From Polyangium fumosum (GTDB taxonomy: Bacteria; Myxococcota_A; Polyangia; Polyangiales; Polyangiaceae), in assembly GCF_005144585.1 (NCBI RefSeq), contig NZ_SSMQ01000049.1:1-64000 (forward strand): DNA of 64,000 nt, in the 5' to 3' direction. Position numbers and translations under genes: made by a program. Under the pieces are notes generated by a model. It made no database searches and had not been told where the DNA came from. It was given only the letters and a program-made list of their open reading frames with translations. Of this stretch, positions 1-8,711 are shown piece after piece (the stretch's first letter is position 1; every line of letters begins with the position of its first letter).

Positions 1-597
1 GGCAGCGGCGGCGTCGGCGGCCAGGGCGGCGAGGCCGGCGCGGGCGTGGGCGGCGGCGGCGGCAGCGGCGGCGAAGGCGGCAGCGGCGGCTCCTCCTGCG
101 TCGGCCCGGACGACAGCACCAGCGATGTCGCGGCCTGCGACGCCATGAACATCACGCCCAAGCCGAAGGGCCCCGCGGCGACCTGCCAGGGCGTCGACGC
201 GAACGGCAACCCCATCGAGTACGACCCCCCCGGCTACGGCACCTGCAAGCGTGGCTTCGAGATCTACACGCGGGGCGCGGCGGGCGTGCTCGAGGACTGC
301 CTCTCGGGTATCGGCGTCGAGCCCTCGAACGCCTGCGACGACAAGCAGGTCGCCGACTGTGTCGGGAAGATGTACGCCGCGGCCTGTCCGTCGGCCGACT
401 CGGCCCTCGCCTGCCAGACGATCGCCACGGATCTCTGCATCAACGGCGAGATCTTCGACACGCAGGGCTGCCAGCTCGAAACGAACCCCTTCAACAGCGC
501 GGCGCTCCAGGAGCTCGCCGACTGCATCACGAACAGCGCCGAGCCCGACTGCAACAAGGCGTACGACGGCTGCTTCGCGCTCGTCACGAGCTACTGA
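1..597 (+). CDS. Gly-rich linker / Cys-rich surface protein, 5' truncated
   Basis: The reading frame is open from the first base, so the start and any signal peptide lie before the window. About 30 residues of Gly/Ser linker are followed by a roughly 150-residue domain with about 13 cysteines, probably disulfide-bonded outside the cytoplasm. The C-terminal part has evenly spaced Cys pairs around an amphipathic helix pattern. I do not recognise the domain. The linker style matches the lipoproteins downstream at 951 and 2595, so by analogy this is probably the C-terminal end of an exported lipoprotein. No enzymatic motif is visible. Confidence 0.8.
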   Translation, partial: GSGGVGGQGGEAGAGVGGGGGSGGEGGSGGSSCVGPDDSTSDVAACDAMNITPKPKGPAATCQGVDANGNPIEYDPPGYGTCKRGFEIYTRGAAGVLEDCLSGIGVEPSNACDDKQVADCVGKMYAAACPSADSALACQTIATDLCINGEIFDTQGCQLETNPFNSAALQELADCITNSAEPDCNKAYDGCFALVTSY

Positions 598-950
598 TCC
601 GCCCACGTCGCGCGCCCGGCGCGGACCATCGTCCCGGGCGCGCCGCTCCTTCGGCGCACGCGCCTCGCACCCCTCCGTCCTCGCGCCATTCCCCCGGATC
701 GCGAGTTCTCCCACGATGGCGGCCGTTCGTTTGGGCGGCCGCTGCGCGCGTCGGGCCTCGTCCGAGTTGAGCCGCACGCGGAAATCTGAGACGATGCTCC
801 GGAAGTCGCTTCGGCCCGCTTGATTCGGAGCGGCACTCCCGGCAGGCGCGCGCTCCGGATCCGACATGAGCGGCGGGTGCTCCACGTGGCCGCACCACCG
901 CTGGTATCGGGCGGCGCCGCGCCGGCGCTTTGCTCCCGGAGGTTTTGCTG
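598..950. other. Intergenic region with one hairpin
   Basis: No convincing gene is present; the open frames here have arginine-rich composition typical of antisense shadows. A 9-bp inverted repeat at 611-619/634-642 just after the upstream stop could end transcription, but it lacks a T-tract. The 3' end carries the ribosome-binding site GGAGG at 938-942 for the next gene. Confidence 0.5.
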
Positions 951-2495
951 ATGGCTCGTACCCTTCTCTTTTCCAGCTCGCTGCTCCTGCTCGCGGGCGC
1001 CCTCGGTCTCGCGTCGTGCGCGGACGACACACAGGGCGGCGTGGGTGGCAGCGGCGCGACCGGCGGCTCGGGCGGCGCAGGCGCGACCGGCGGGATCGGC
1101 GGCACAGGCGGCGGCGGCACGGGGGGCACCGGCGGGATCGGCGGCACAGGCGGCGGCACAGGCGGCACCGGTGGCGTCGGCGGCACCGGCGGGATCGGCG
1201 GCACCGGCGGCGTCGGGGGAACCGGCGGCGAAGGGGGCGTCGGTGGTGCCGGCGGGATCGGCGGCGCAGGCGGCGCAGGCGGCGCAGGCGGCGCAGGCGG
1301 CGCAGGCGGCGCAGGTGGCGCAGGCGGCGCGGGTGCCGGTGGGGCCGGCGGTCAGGGCGGCGATCCGACGGCCGTCGACAACGACGGGGATGGCTGGACG
1401 GTCGCCAACGGCGATTGCTGCGACAGCGACGTCAAGTGCGACAAGCCGGCGAGCGTGAACCCCGGCGCGTTCGAGTACCCCGGCAACGGCTTCGATGACG
1501 ACTGCGACGCTTCGACGAAGGACGACGTCGGCGCAACCGACTGCACGGATCCGCCGCTCCAGGTGCCGACGAGCACGCTCGAGCTCGTGAAGGCGATGGA
1601 TCTCTGCCAGTTCACGACGGAGAACCCGCCGCTCCCGCAGAGGAAGTGGGGCGTGATCTCGAGCCACCTCTTGCTCGCCGACGGGACGAACGCGGTCGTG
1701 CCGAAGGACATTCAGGTCGGCGTGCTCGCGAACTACGGCCCCAACGTGCTGCCGAAGCGGGGCGCGACGATGGCCGTGCTCTCGACGGGCACGGCGCGCG
1801 ACGAGGGCGACCCGGGCTTCATCCACCCGCAAAACGGGCCGAACCCCGACGTCCAGAAGGGCAACTACAAGGCGAACACGGTCTGCCCGATCCCGCCCGC
1901 TTACCTTACGGCGAACGGCGGCAAGGTCCCCTCGCCCCCGGAGTGCCCGGCGTGCCAAGGCGAGGACTGCACGAAGGCGTTCGACTCGGTCAACTTCAAG
2001 ATGCGCATCCGCGTGCCGACGAACGCGAAGTCGTTCTCGTATCGGCTGAAGAGCTACACCGCGGAGTACCCCGAATATAGCTGCGGCCAGTTCAACGACT
2101 TCTTCCTCGCGCTCCTGAAGAGCAACTGGACGCCCGGTCCGAACGACCCTCCGCCCCCCGCGGATCGCAACATCGCGAAGGACTCGACCGGCAAGACGAT
2201 CACGGTCAACAACGCGTTCTACGACGTCTGCTTCCCCTCGCCCATCGCGCTGCCGGATGCGTGCTCGTCGGGCACGCTCGAGCTCATCGGCACGGGCATG
2301 GGCGGCTGGAACGGTGATTACAAGGATGGCGGCGGCACGGTGTGGCTCGTGAACGAGGCGCCCGTCCTGCCCGGCGAGATCATGGAGATCGAGTTCATCA
2401 TCGCCGACGCCGGCGACGCGAACGTCGATTCGACCGTGCTCCTCGACTACTTCCGGTGGGGCCTCGAGCCCACCGGGTTCGGCGTTCACAAGTGA
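951..2495 (+). CDS. Choice-of-anchor L lipoprotein with DxD-rich metal-binding segment
   Basis: This 514-aa secreted lipoprotein starts at ATG 951, eight bases after GGAGG; a TTG 21 bases upstream is less likely. The signal peptide ends in lipobox LASC (Cys23). Residues 28-135 are a Gly-Gly-X linker. Residues about 140-190 contain Asp-rich NDGDGW and DDDCD motifs with paired cysteines and NPGAFE, as in the putative metal-binding motif family (MopE-like). Residues about 200-514 match a choice-of-anchor L domain, with conserved blocks such as RVPTNAKSFSY, FNDFFLALL and a terminal LDYFRW. It is probably an outer-surface Ca2+-stabilised protein; its ligand is unknown. A longer paralogue follows directly. 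Confidence 0.85.
   Translation: MARTLLFSSSLLLLAGALGLASCADDTQGGVGGSGATGGSGGAGATGGIGGTGGGGTGGTGGIGGTGGGTGGTGGVGGTGGIGGTGGVGGTGGEGGVGGAGGIGGAGGAGGAGGAGGAGGAGGAGGAGAGGAGGQGGDPTAVDNDGDGWTVANGDCCDSDVKCDKPASVNPGAFEYPGNGFDDDCDASTKDDVGATDCTDPPLQVPTSTLELVKAMDLCQFTTENPPLPQRKWGVISSHLLLADGTNAVVPKDIQVGVLANYGPNVLPKRGATMAVLSTGTARDEGDPGFIHPQNGPNPDVQKGNYKANTVCPIPPAYLTANGGKVPSPPECPACQGEDCTKAFDSVNFKMRIRVPTNAKSFSYRLKSYTAEYPEYSCGQFNDFFLALLKSNWTPGPNDPPPPADRNIAKDSTGKTITVNNAFYDVCFPSPIALPDACSSGTLELIGTGMGGWNGDYKDGGGTVWLVNEAPVLPGEIMEIEFIIADAGDANVDSTVLLDYFRWGLEPTGFGVHK
1045..1365 (+). repeat. Coding GGC/GGN tandem repeat (Gly-rich linker)
   Basis: Imperfect 9-18 bp units encode GGTGGIGG-type sequence, ending in five or more consecutive GGCGCAGGC units near 1261-1325. 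All units are multiples of three and stay in frame, so copy number can change linker length without frameshift. Similar shorter tracts occur near 2700-2835 and, on the other strand, 10725-10870. Confidence 0.8.
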
Positions 2496-2594
2496 TCTGC
2501 TGCGCGCCGCGATCTGCGGGGGCGCGGCGCGTGGCCTCGGGCTTCGGATGGTGCGGGCTCGGCCCGCTCGTGGTTTTACGGTGAGGTATTCGAA

Positions 2595-4685
2595 ATGATG
2601 AAGCGTACGAGGCGGACCGACATGCGCATTTCGCTATCGACCCTGCTCGTCCCTGCGCTCGTCGCATACGCGGCTGCGGCTGGCTGCAGCGCGCAGGTCG
2701 GCGGGGGAGCGGGCGGCTCGGCGGGCACGTCGAACGTGAGCGACGGCGGAAGCGGCGGCACGGGGGGTGCAACCGGCACCGGGGGCATGGGCGGCACCGG
2801 GGGCATGGGCGGCGCAGGCGGCATGGGCGCCGGGCCCACGGGTTGCGTGAACGACAACGATTGTGCGAGCGATCCCAACGGCACGATCTGCAACGCGGAC
2901 ACGAACACGTGCGTCGAGTGCATCCCGAGCGGCGACCCCTTGGTCGATGACTGCGGCCTCGGGCAGTACTGCAATCCGCAGTCGATGAAGTGCCAAGTCG
3001 GCTGCACGCACAAGGGGGACTGCCTCGGCTCGCAGGTCTGCGACGAGAAGAACAACTGCGCCGACGGCTGCAACGTTGACACGGACTGCTTCCCGGGCTC
3101 GATCTGCATCTCGAACACCTGCATCCCTGGCTGCTCCGCGACCCAGCCTTGCCAGGCTGGCTTCAGTTGCTGCGGGTCGAGCTGCTACGACTTCGCGACG
3201 GACGAGGCCAACTGCGGCTTCTGCAACAACCCCTGCTCGCTCGCGTGGACCATCGACAAAACCACGGACCCGCCGACCATGGGCCCCCCGCCGAACGGCG
3301 TCGCGGTCTGCGACAACGGCGTCTGCGCGCTCAGCGCTTGCAAGCCTGCCTTCTCCGACTGCAACAATGACCCGACCGACGGTTGCGAGTGGAACGTGCT
3401 GCAGGACGGCCCGTGCACCTGCGTGCCTGGCCAGACGCAGTCGTGCTACCAGGGCCTGCAGGGCACGCTCGGCGTCGGGCCGTGCAAGGCCGGCACGCAG
3501 ACGTGCAAGGAAGACGGCACGGGCTGGGGCCCTTGCGTCGGCCAGGTGCTCCCGAAGTACGAGATCTGCGCGAACCTCGTCGACGACGACTGCAACGGCG
3601 AGGCCGACGACTCCACCGGTGACTACGACGGCGACGGCTACAGCTCGTGCGGCGGCGGCGACTGCTGCGACTTCCTGAGCCCCGGTTGCCCGAACCCGAG
3701 GGCCGTCAACCCCGGCGCCTTCGAGTTCGCCGGCGACGGCGTGGACAACGACTGCGACCCGACGACGCCCGACACCGAGGCGCCGCCCTGCAGCTCGTCC
3801 GCGAAGTTCGCCGCCGTCACGGCCGAGGACGTGGCGAAGGCCATCGAGCTCTGCCAGTTCGTGCCGGAGACCCCGCCGGCCGGGCAGTTCAAGAAGTGGG
3901 GCGTGCTCGGGGCGAAGCTCGTCTTCGCCGACGGCTCCACGCCGACCGCGGCGCAGCAGTTGGTTTTGTCGGACAAGTCGAGCGCCATCCTGACGGGGTA
4001 CGGCACGGTCGTGACGCCGCGGAAGGGCCTCACGATGGCCGGCCTCTCCAGCGGCGTCATGCGCGATCAGGACGACGCGGGTTACGCGGGCACGAGCACG
4101 AGCCACAGCATCAACGGCAGCCCGCCGGCCACGTACCTCCTGGCGAACGCCGGCAAGCTGCCTTCGTCGCAGGGCTGCAGCGGCAGTTGCGCGGCGGGCT
4201 CGGGCGCGAACGACTCGGTCAACGTGCGGCTCGACATCCGCGTGCCTACGAACGCGAAGTCGTTCGAGTACCAGTTCCGCTTCTTCTCCTCGGAGTACCA
4301 GAGCTGGCAGTGCTCGTCGTACAACGACTTCTTCCTCGCGCTGCTCCAGTCGGGCGCCATGGGCCTGCCGCTCGACAAGAACATCGCGAAGGACGGCGGA
4401 AACAACCCCGTCAGCGTCAACAACGGCTTCTTCCAGGTGTGCGTCGCCAAGGGCTGCAACACGTGCCCCTCGGGCGCGGGCGAGCTCACGGGCACCGGCA
4501 TGCAGATCAGCAACGTGGGCGGCGGGACGGATTGGCTCTACAACACCGCCTCCGTCGTGCCCGGCGAGAAGATCACGCTCGAGCTCATGATCTTCGACGT
4601 GACCGACACCATCCTCGACTCGCTCATCCTGCTCGACAACTTCCGCTGGAACGCGGCCGATCTCGGCACCGGCATCCACGAGTGA
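2595..4685 (+). CDS. Large Cys-rich choice-of-anchor L lipoprotein
   Basis: This 696-aa protein starts at ATG 2595, eight bases after GAGG (2583-2586); Met10 is an alternative. The lipobox-like AAGC puts the lipid on Cys31. Residues 36-78 are a Gly/Thr linker. Residues 80-290 hold many short Cys modules (CxxDxxC, GxxCCGxxC) resembling EGF-like or Dickkopf-like repeats. A DGDGY...DNDCD segment at about 335-390 resembles the MopE-type metal-binding motif. Residues 395-696 are a choice-of-anchor L domain sharing RVPTNAKSF, YNDFFLALLQS and LLDNFRW with the upstream gene, so the two are tandem paralogues. The Cys-rich insertion is the main difference. It is a predicted surface lipoprotein of unknown ligand. 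Confidence 0.85.
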   Translation: MMKRTRRTDMRISLSTLLVPALVAYAAAAGCSAQVGGGAGGSAGTSNVSDGGSGGTGGATGTGGMGGTGGMGGAGGMGAGPTGCVNDNDCASDPNGTICNADTNTCVECIPSGDPLVDDCGLGQYCNPQSMKCQVGCTHKGDCLGSQVCDEKNNCADGCNVDTDCFPGSICISNTCIPGCSATQPCQAGFSCCGSSCYDFATDEANCGFCNNPCSLAWTIDKTTDPPTMGPPPNGVAVCDNGVCALSACKPAFSDCNNDPTDGCEWNVLQDGPCTCVPGQTQSCYQGLQGTLGVGPCKAGTQTCKEDGTGWGPCVGQVLPKYEICANLVDDDCNGEADDSTGDYDGDGYSSCGGGDCCDFLSPGCPNPRAVNPGAFEFAGDGVDNDCDPTTPDTEAPPCSSSAKFAAVTAEDVAKAIELCQFVPETPPAGQFKKWGVLGAKLVFADGSTPTAAQQLVLSDKSSAILTGYGTVVTPRKGLTMAGLSSGVMRDQDDAGYAGTSTSHSINGSPPATYLLANAGKLPSSQGCSGSCAAGSGANDSVNVRLDIRVPTNAKSFEYQFRFFSSEYQSWQCSSYNDFFLALLQSGAMGLPLDKNIAKDGGNNPVSVNNGFFQVCVAKGCNTCPSGAGELTGTGMQISNVGGGTDWLYNTASVVPGEKITLELMIFDVTDTILDSLILLDNFRWNAADLGTGIHE

Positions 4686-4701
4686 TCCCCTGAGCCCGCC
4701 G

Positions 4702-4737
4702 CCGCGAGGGCGCCTCTCCCCGAGCGCGCCCTCGCGG
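4702..4737 (+). terminator. Strong GC hairpin after the 2595 gene
   Basis: A perfect 12-bp inverted repeat (4702-4713 with 4726-4737, 12-nt loop) lies 16 nt after the stop codon. There is no T-tract, so this is a terminator-like hairpin only by position and stability. Confidence 0.5.
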
Positions 4738-4958
4738 ACAAACCCGTCCGTGGTCCAACCATTGGACCTCCAAAGACAGATTTTCCGAGGAGCCTCGAGC
4801 CCGTTGTCAAGCGGCGAAAGCGCGGGAAGACGATCCCGCCTGCGGGCGTTGGCATTTTCCCCATTGCGTCTCGCCGCGACCGCAGGCATCGTTCGAAGCG
4901 CGTGGCGGTAACGGCGGACGACGCAGACTGCAGAATGCCCGGCCCTCCTGGGCAGCCC

Positions 4959-5951
4959 ATGCGATCCAGCCTCCGCGCGCCTCGCGCCGCACGGCACCTT
5001 TCCAGCCTCGTCGTGACGGCCGCCCTGGCCTCCGCGGCCGTGGGGTGTGCTGCCCCGGGCGGGCTCTCGCAGCTCCACGCCGTGAAGGAGCCGAGCGCGA
5101 ACCCGCGCGTCGCGTCGGTGGTCGCCGCCCGCCCGCCCGCGCCTGCCGCGCCTGCCGAGCGGCCCATCGCGGTCCGTTCCACCGAGGCGCGTGTCGTCAC
5201 GGTCGAGACGCGCCTCGCCGCGGCCGCGTGGCGCTCCTTCGCCGAAGACGTCGACAGCGAGATCCTCGCGAACACCGCGCGCTGCCCGATGGAGATGGCG
5301 CTCGTCGACGGCCGCGTCTGCGTCGATCGCTGGGAGGCGTCGCTCGTCGAGCGTGGCCCGAGCGGCGAGGTGCACGCGTGGTCGCCGTTCTACCCCGTGG
5401 ATGGGCACGAGGCGGCCGTGCGCGCGGTGTCCCGGCCGGGCGTGATCCCCCAGGGCTACATCAGCGGAGAGCAAGCGCAGCGCGCCTGCCAGGCCTCGGG
5501 CAAACGGCTCTGCGCGGCCGACGAGTGGGAGCGCGCCTGCCGCGGCCCGAAGCACACCCGCTTTCCCTACGGCGACGAGCGCAAGAGCCGCGTCTGCAAC
5601 GACGACATCCGCAGCGCGCATCCCGTCATCGAGGTGGCCTTGCGCCTCGGCATCCCCGACGAACGTCGCTGGAGCGAGGGGATGAACCAGCCGCTCATCA
5701 ACCAGCTCCCGGACTCGCTCTTCGAGACCGGCATGCGCGCCGAGTGCACGAACGAGTACGGCGTCTTCGACATGGTCGGCAACCTGCACGAGTGGATCGA
5801 GGATCGCGACGGCACGTTCCGCGGCGGCTTCTACATGGACACGTCGCTGAACGGCGACGGCTGCTCCTACCAGACCACCGCCCACGACTTCCGCTACCAC
5901 GATTACTCCACGGGCTTCCGCTGCTGCATGGATCCCGATCGAGTCGAGTGA
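4959..5951 (+). CDS. SUMF1/FGE-fold lipoprotein
   Basis: The C-terminal 250 residues have the sulfatase-modifying-factor (formylglycine-generating enzyme) fold signature: MALVDGRVCVDRWEAS near the start, GKRLCAADEWERACRG in the middle, and MVGNLHEWIED...GGFY...TGFRC at the end. Starting at ATG 4959 gives 330 aa with a signal peptide ending AVGC; ATG 4935 and GTG 4902 are alternatives, and none has a clear ribosome-binding site. Many exported bacterial members are non-catalytic structural or binding proteins. No sulfatase gene is near, so formylglycine synthesis is not supported here. The next lipoprotein begins one base after the stop, so the two are probably co-expressed. Confidence 0.85.
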   Translation: MRSSLRAPRAARHLSSLVVTAALASAAVGCAAPGGLSQLHAVKEPSANPRVASVVAARPPAPAAPAERPIAVRSTEARVVTVETRLAAAAWRSFAEDVDSEILANTARCPMEMALVDGRVCVDRWEASLVERGPSGEVHAWSPFYPVDGHEAAVRAVSRPGVIPQGYISGEQAQRACQASGKRLCAADEWERACRGPKHTRFPYGDERKSRVCNDDIRSAHPVIEVALRLGIPDERRWSEGMNQPLINQLPDSLFETGMRAECTNEYGVFDMVGNLHEWIEDRDGTFRGGFYMDTSLNGDGCSYQTTAHDFRYHDYSTGFRCCMDPDRVE

Positions 5952-5952
5952 G

Positions 5953-7395
5953 ATGTTTCGAACGACGATGGGCCCCTGGTCCCCGACGGCCTGCGCGCTC
6001 ATGCTCGCGCTGTCGCTCCTCCCGAGCTGTTCCAAGAAAAAGGAAGAGGCTCCGATCGCGCCGCCGCCGCCTCCACGCGGGGCTGCCTCGCTCGATCAGC
6101 TCTCCACCGGCCTCGGCACCGCCAAGGGCCTCGACGCGAGCCTCGCGCCGCCGTCGATGAAGTTCGATCACGTGCTCGTGCTCGACGACAAGCGGGCCAT
6201 CCTGGCCGGCGGCGTCCCTGGCAGCGTGGCGATCGCGCTCATGACCGTGGACGCGGGCAAGACGTGGAAGGCCTTCCGCACGGACCGCGACACCTGGTCG
6301 AGTTACGCCTTCGGGACCGACGGCATGTTCGCGCTCGCCCTCGGCCCGAAGGAGACGACCGCGGAGGCGCCCCCGGCCTTTGGAAAGAAGGCGCCTCCGC
6401 CGCCGCCCTTCCAGTTCTTCTTCGCGGGGCTCGACGCGCCCTCGTTCGGCACGGCGACGATGGTCGACCAGCCGCCGCTTGCGCGAAAGCCTGACCCGAA
6501 GCAGCCGCTCCCCAAGCCGCGCCTCGCGCTCCTCGACAAGGAGACGGCTTCGCTCGTCGTCGAGCCTACCGCCAAAAAGTTCGTCGCGCGGTACGTCACG
6601 CCGCCTGGCACCGACGCGCCGGCCGAGGTCGTGTTGCCCAAGCTCGAGACCTTCGCCACGGGGCCCGTCGGAAGGCCGCCGCGGCTCTTCTCCGTGAAGG
6701 GACGGGAGCTGCTCTCGCGCAAGTGGCCTGCGCCCGGCCAGCCCATCGGCGAGCCCGAATACGTGGACGCGGTGAAAACGACGACGACGCTCGTGAGCGA
6801 ACTCTCCGCGTCTTCGGCGTGCGATGTCGGTTCGATGTCGTACCAGGCGATCACGCAACCGCCGACGAAGCAGAATCCGAACAAGAACTACTACCTCGTG
6901 GTGACGCCCGATCGGCTCACGCTGGTCCCGCGTCCGGTCGAGGCGCTCGCCGGCGCGGCTATCGGGTGCAACGACACGAAGTTCGTCGTCGAGGCGCCTG
7001 ATGCCGACAAGCAGAGCATAACGCTCTTGTTGTGTGACCTGGAAGGCAAGTGCACGACCCCAACGCGCCCCGTATTCAAGCCGTGGATCGAGAAACACGA
7101 GCGGGAGATCGTCGCGGTACCGACGTCGACGGGCGCGGCCGCCGTGATGGGCGCGCAGGCCGGTGAGCGCTGGGGCCTCTACTACGCGCAGTCGACGGAC
7201 GGCGGGAAGTTTTACGAGCGCGCGCGCATCATCGGCGAAGGGACCGGCGCGCGCGGGCGCGTCGACTTCGGCGCGCTCGTTTCGTTCGGGAAGCGCACGT
7301 TGCTCATCGTGTCCGCCGATGTAACGGGTACTTCGAGGCGCGGCTTCTACGTGCTCGTATCCGACGACGACGGCGCGACGTGGAACCCGCCGTAA
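5953..7395 (+). CDS. Asp-box (BNR-like) beta-propeller lipoprotein
   Basis: This 480-aa exported lipoprotein has a signal peptide ending LLPSC and a Pro-rich spacer. The body contains Asp-box type motifs (T-V-DAGKTW, STDGGKFY, SDDDGATW) spaced through the chain, as in sialidase-like or Ycf48-like beta-propellers. I see no sialidase Arg triad or catalytic Tyr/Glu pair, so a binding or structural role is more likely than glycoside hydrolysis. It follows the SUMF1-fold gene with a one-base gap, implying one transcript and perhaps one surface complex. Confidence 0.75.
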   Translation: MFRTTMGPWSPTACALMLALSLLPSCSKKKEEAPIAPPPPPRGAASLDQLSTGLGTAKGLDASLAPPSMKFDHVLVLDDKRAILAGGVPGSVAIALMTVDAGKTWKAFRTDRDTWSSYAFGTDGMFALALGPKETTAEAPPAFGKKAPPPPPFQFFFAGLDAPSFGTATMVDQPPLARKPDPKQPLPKPRLALLDKETASLVVEPTAKKFVARYVTPPGTDAPAEVVLPKLETFATGPVGRPPRLFSVKGRELLSRKWPAPGQPIGEPEYVDAVKTTTTLVSELSASSACDVGSMSYQAITQPPTKQNPNKNYYLVVTPDRLTLVPRPVEALAGAAIGCNDTKFVVEAPDADKQSITLLLCDLEGKCTTPTRPVFKPWIEKHEREIVAVPTSTGAAAVMGAQAGERWGLYYAQSTDGGKFYERARIIGEGTGARGRVDFGALVSFGKRTLLIVSADVTGTSRRGFYVLVSDDDGATWNPP

Positions 7396-8078
7396 AACGT
7401 TCGTCGCACGATTCCCGCGCCTGCATCCCCGCTCCCTCACGCGCGACGGCGTTTGAAGATGAAACGCGCGCGGGCGTGCGTCGTTCAAAATTGAAAGGTT
7501 CGACCGTTATCGGTCTGTAAAAAGGCGTCGAACGCGTGACGCCCGCGTCGTTTTGGCGACGCGCATAACGACGAGCGCGTGTCCGCGCAGCGCGGCATGA
7601 CGTGCAACCCACGGACTCGCTGGCCGGGTTCGTCCGAGCAAGCGGCGTGGAAGTGGCCTCGGTCCGAAAGGACATACCGTCTGCGCGCGCCAGCGTTTTG
7701 CCCGACACACGCCTGCCCGTCGTGCTGGGTTTGGCCGCCGACCACCAATCGAACGGGCGACGCGATCCAGCGCGAAAAACGTTTTGGACGTCGCGGCCTC
7801 CGGGGGGGCGACGCGTCATTCGGGCGTCACCGCGGGGTCGGCCATAACGATCGATCGTGGGCAACCGCTCCGGTCGAGCAGAGCCGGAGGGCGCGTGATG
7901 TCGGCGACGTCGTTTTGACTTCGTCCGGACGACCGATCGACCCTTCGAAACGACCGCGCGGCCCGAATCGAGGGCGGGGAGTCCTCTCCACCACCTTCGC
8001 GTCGGGCCGCCACGTTGCTAGCAGGACGTCGATAAAGTTGCTTCGCGCCCTGCTGGCAGGTTGTTGATCAGTCGCGAC
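7396..8078. other. 683-bp gene-free region with repeated CGTTTTG
   Basis: No credible gene lies between these convergent genes; the open frames lack ribosome-binding sites and have implausible composition. The region is less GC-rich than its surroundings. It carries four identical CGTTTTG heptamers on the + strand at 7549, 7694, 7780 and 7911, and a small hairpin (GACCG/CGGTC) near 7502-7515. It could hold a non-coding RNA or protein-binding sites, but nothing is proven. Confidence 0.4.
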
Positions 8079-8711
8079 TCACTTCGCCGCGGGCGCCGCC
8101 GCAGGGGCCGCCGCGCGCTTACGCGTGACCTTCGCCGCGGGGGCCGCCTTCTTCGCGGGGGCGCCGGCCGTCGAGGGGCCGCTCGCCGTCTTGCGCGCGT
8201 TCAGGCTCGCCTGCTCCGCCGTCTTGAGGTCGGCCGCATAACGGGCGAAACGACGATCACCACCCTGGAAGATGCGCTTCGCGAGCTTCAGCTCCTTGAG
8301 CGCCGCCGCCGCCCGCGTCTGCGGAATGCCGGCCTGGCGGGCCACGTCGCTCGCGCTCACGCCGTTCGACGCCTTCACGATGCGCTCCACCGAATTGAGG
8401 ACCTCTTGCCGCTCCGCGGAGAGGGCCGCCGTCTTCTTCGGACGGCCGGGCTTGCGCTTCGCGGGCGCCGCCGGAGCCGCCGCGCGGCCACGCTTCGCGG
8501 GAGCGGGGGCTTCCGGCACAACCGCGAGCGCCTGCGGCACGCGCGCCGGACGACCGCGACCCCGGGTCGCAGCCGCAGCCACGAGCGGAGCCGCCGCCGG
8601 AGCGGAGGCAACAGCCTGGCCGAGTTTATCCTTGACCAGTGCGAGAATCGCCGAGTCGGGCATCTTCCGCACAAGTTCCACAATCTGCTGCTCGAAAGCG
8701 TCGGTTGCCAT
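8079..8711 (-). CDS. AT-hook / winged-helix-like DNA-binding protein
   Basis: This 210-aa protein starts at 8711 behind an AGGGAGAAG ribosome-binding site; an upstream in-frame extension to 8813 is unlikely. Residues 1-35 form a short acidic helix region. Residues 50-115 are Ala/Pro-rich with three AT-hook-like cores (RGRPAR, KRGRA, KPGRPKK). Residues about 115-170 read as a helix-turn-helix or winged helix (VSASDVARQAGIPQTRAAAAL). The tail is Ala/Lys/Pro-rich and histone-H1-like. It is probably a nucleoid-associated or transcription factor that binds the minor groove of AT-rich DNA. The low-complexity basic tail is common in myxobacterial chromatin proteins. Confidence 0.75.
   Translation of the reverse strand: MATDAFEQQIVELVRKMPDSAILALVKDKLGQAVASAPAAAPLVAAAATRGRGRPARVPQALAVVPEAPAPAKRGRAAAPAAPAKRKPGRPKKTAALSAERQEVLNSVERIVKASNGVSASDVARQAGIPQTRAAAALKELKLAKRIFQGGDRRFARYAADLKTAEQASLNARKTASGPSTAGAPAKKAAPAAKVTRKRAAAPAAAPAAK

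Noticed and set aside
2634-6035. Minus-strand 1133-aa open frame
   Set aside because: Antisense to two recognisable lipoprotein genes; low-complexity Arg/Ala/Val composition and no domain.
7579-8067. 162-aa open frame in the 7.4-8.1 kb gap
   Set aside because: No ribosome-binding site, Arg/Thr/Ser-rich composition and no domain; treated as non-coding.
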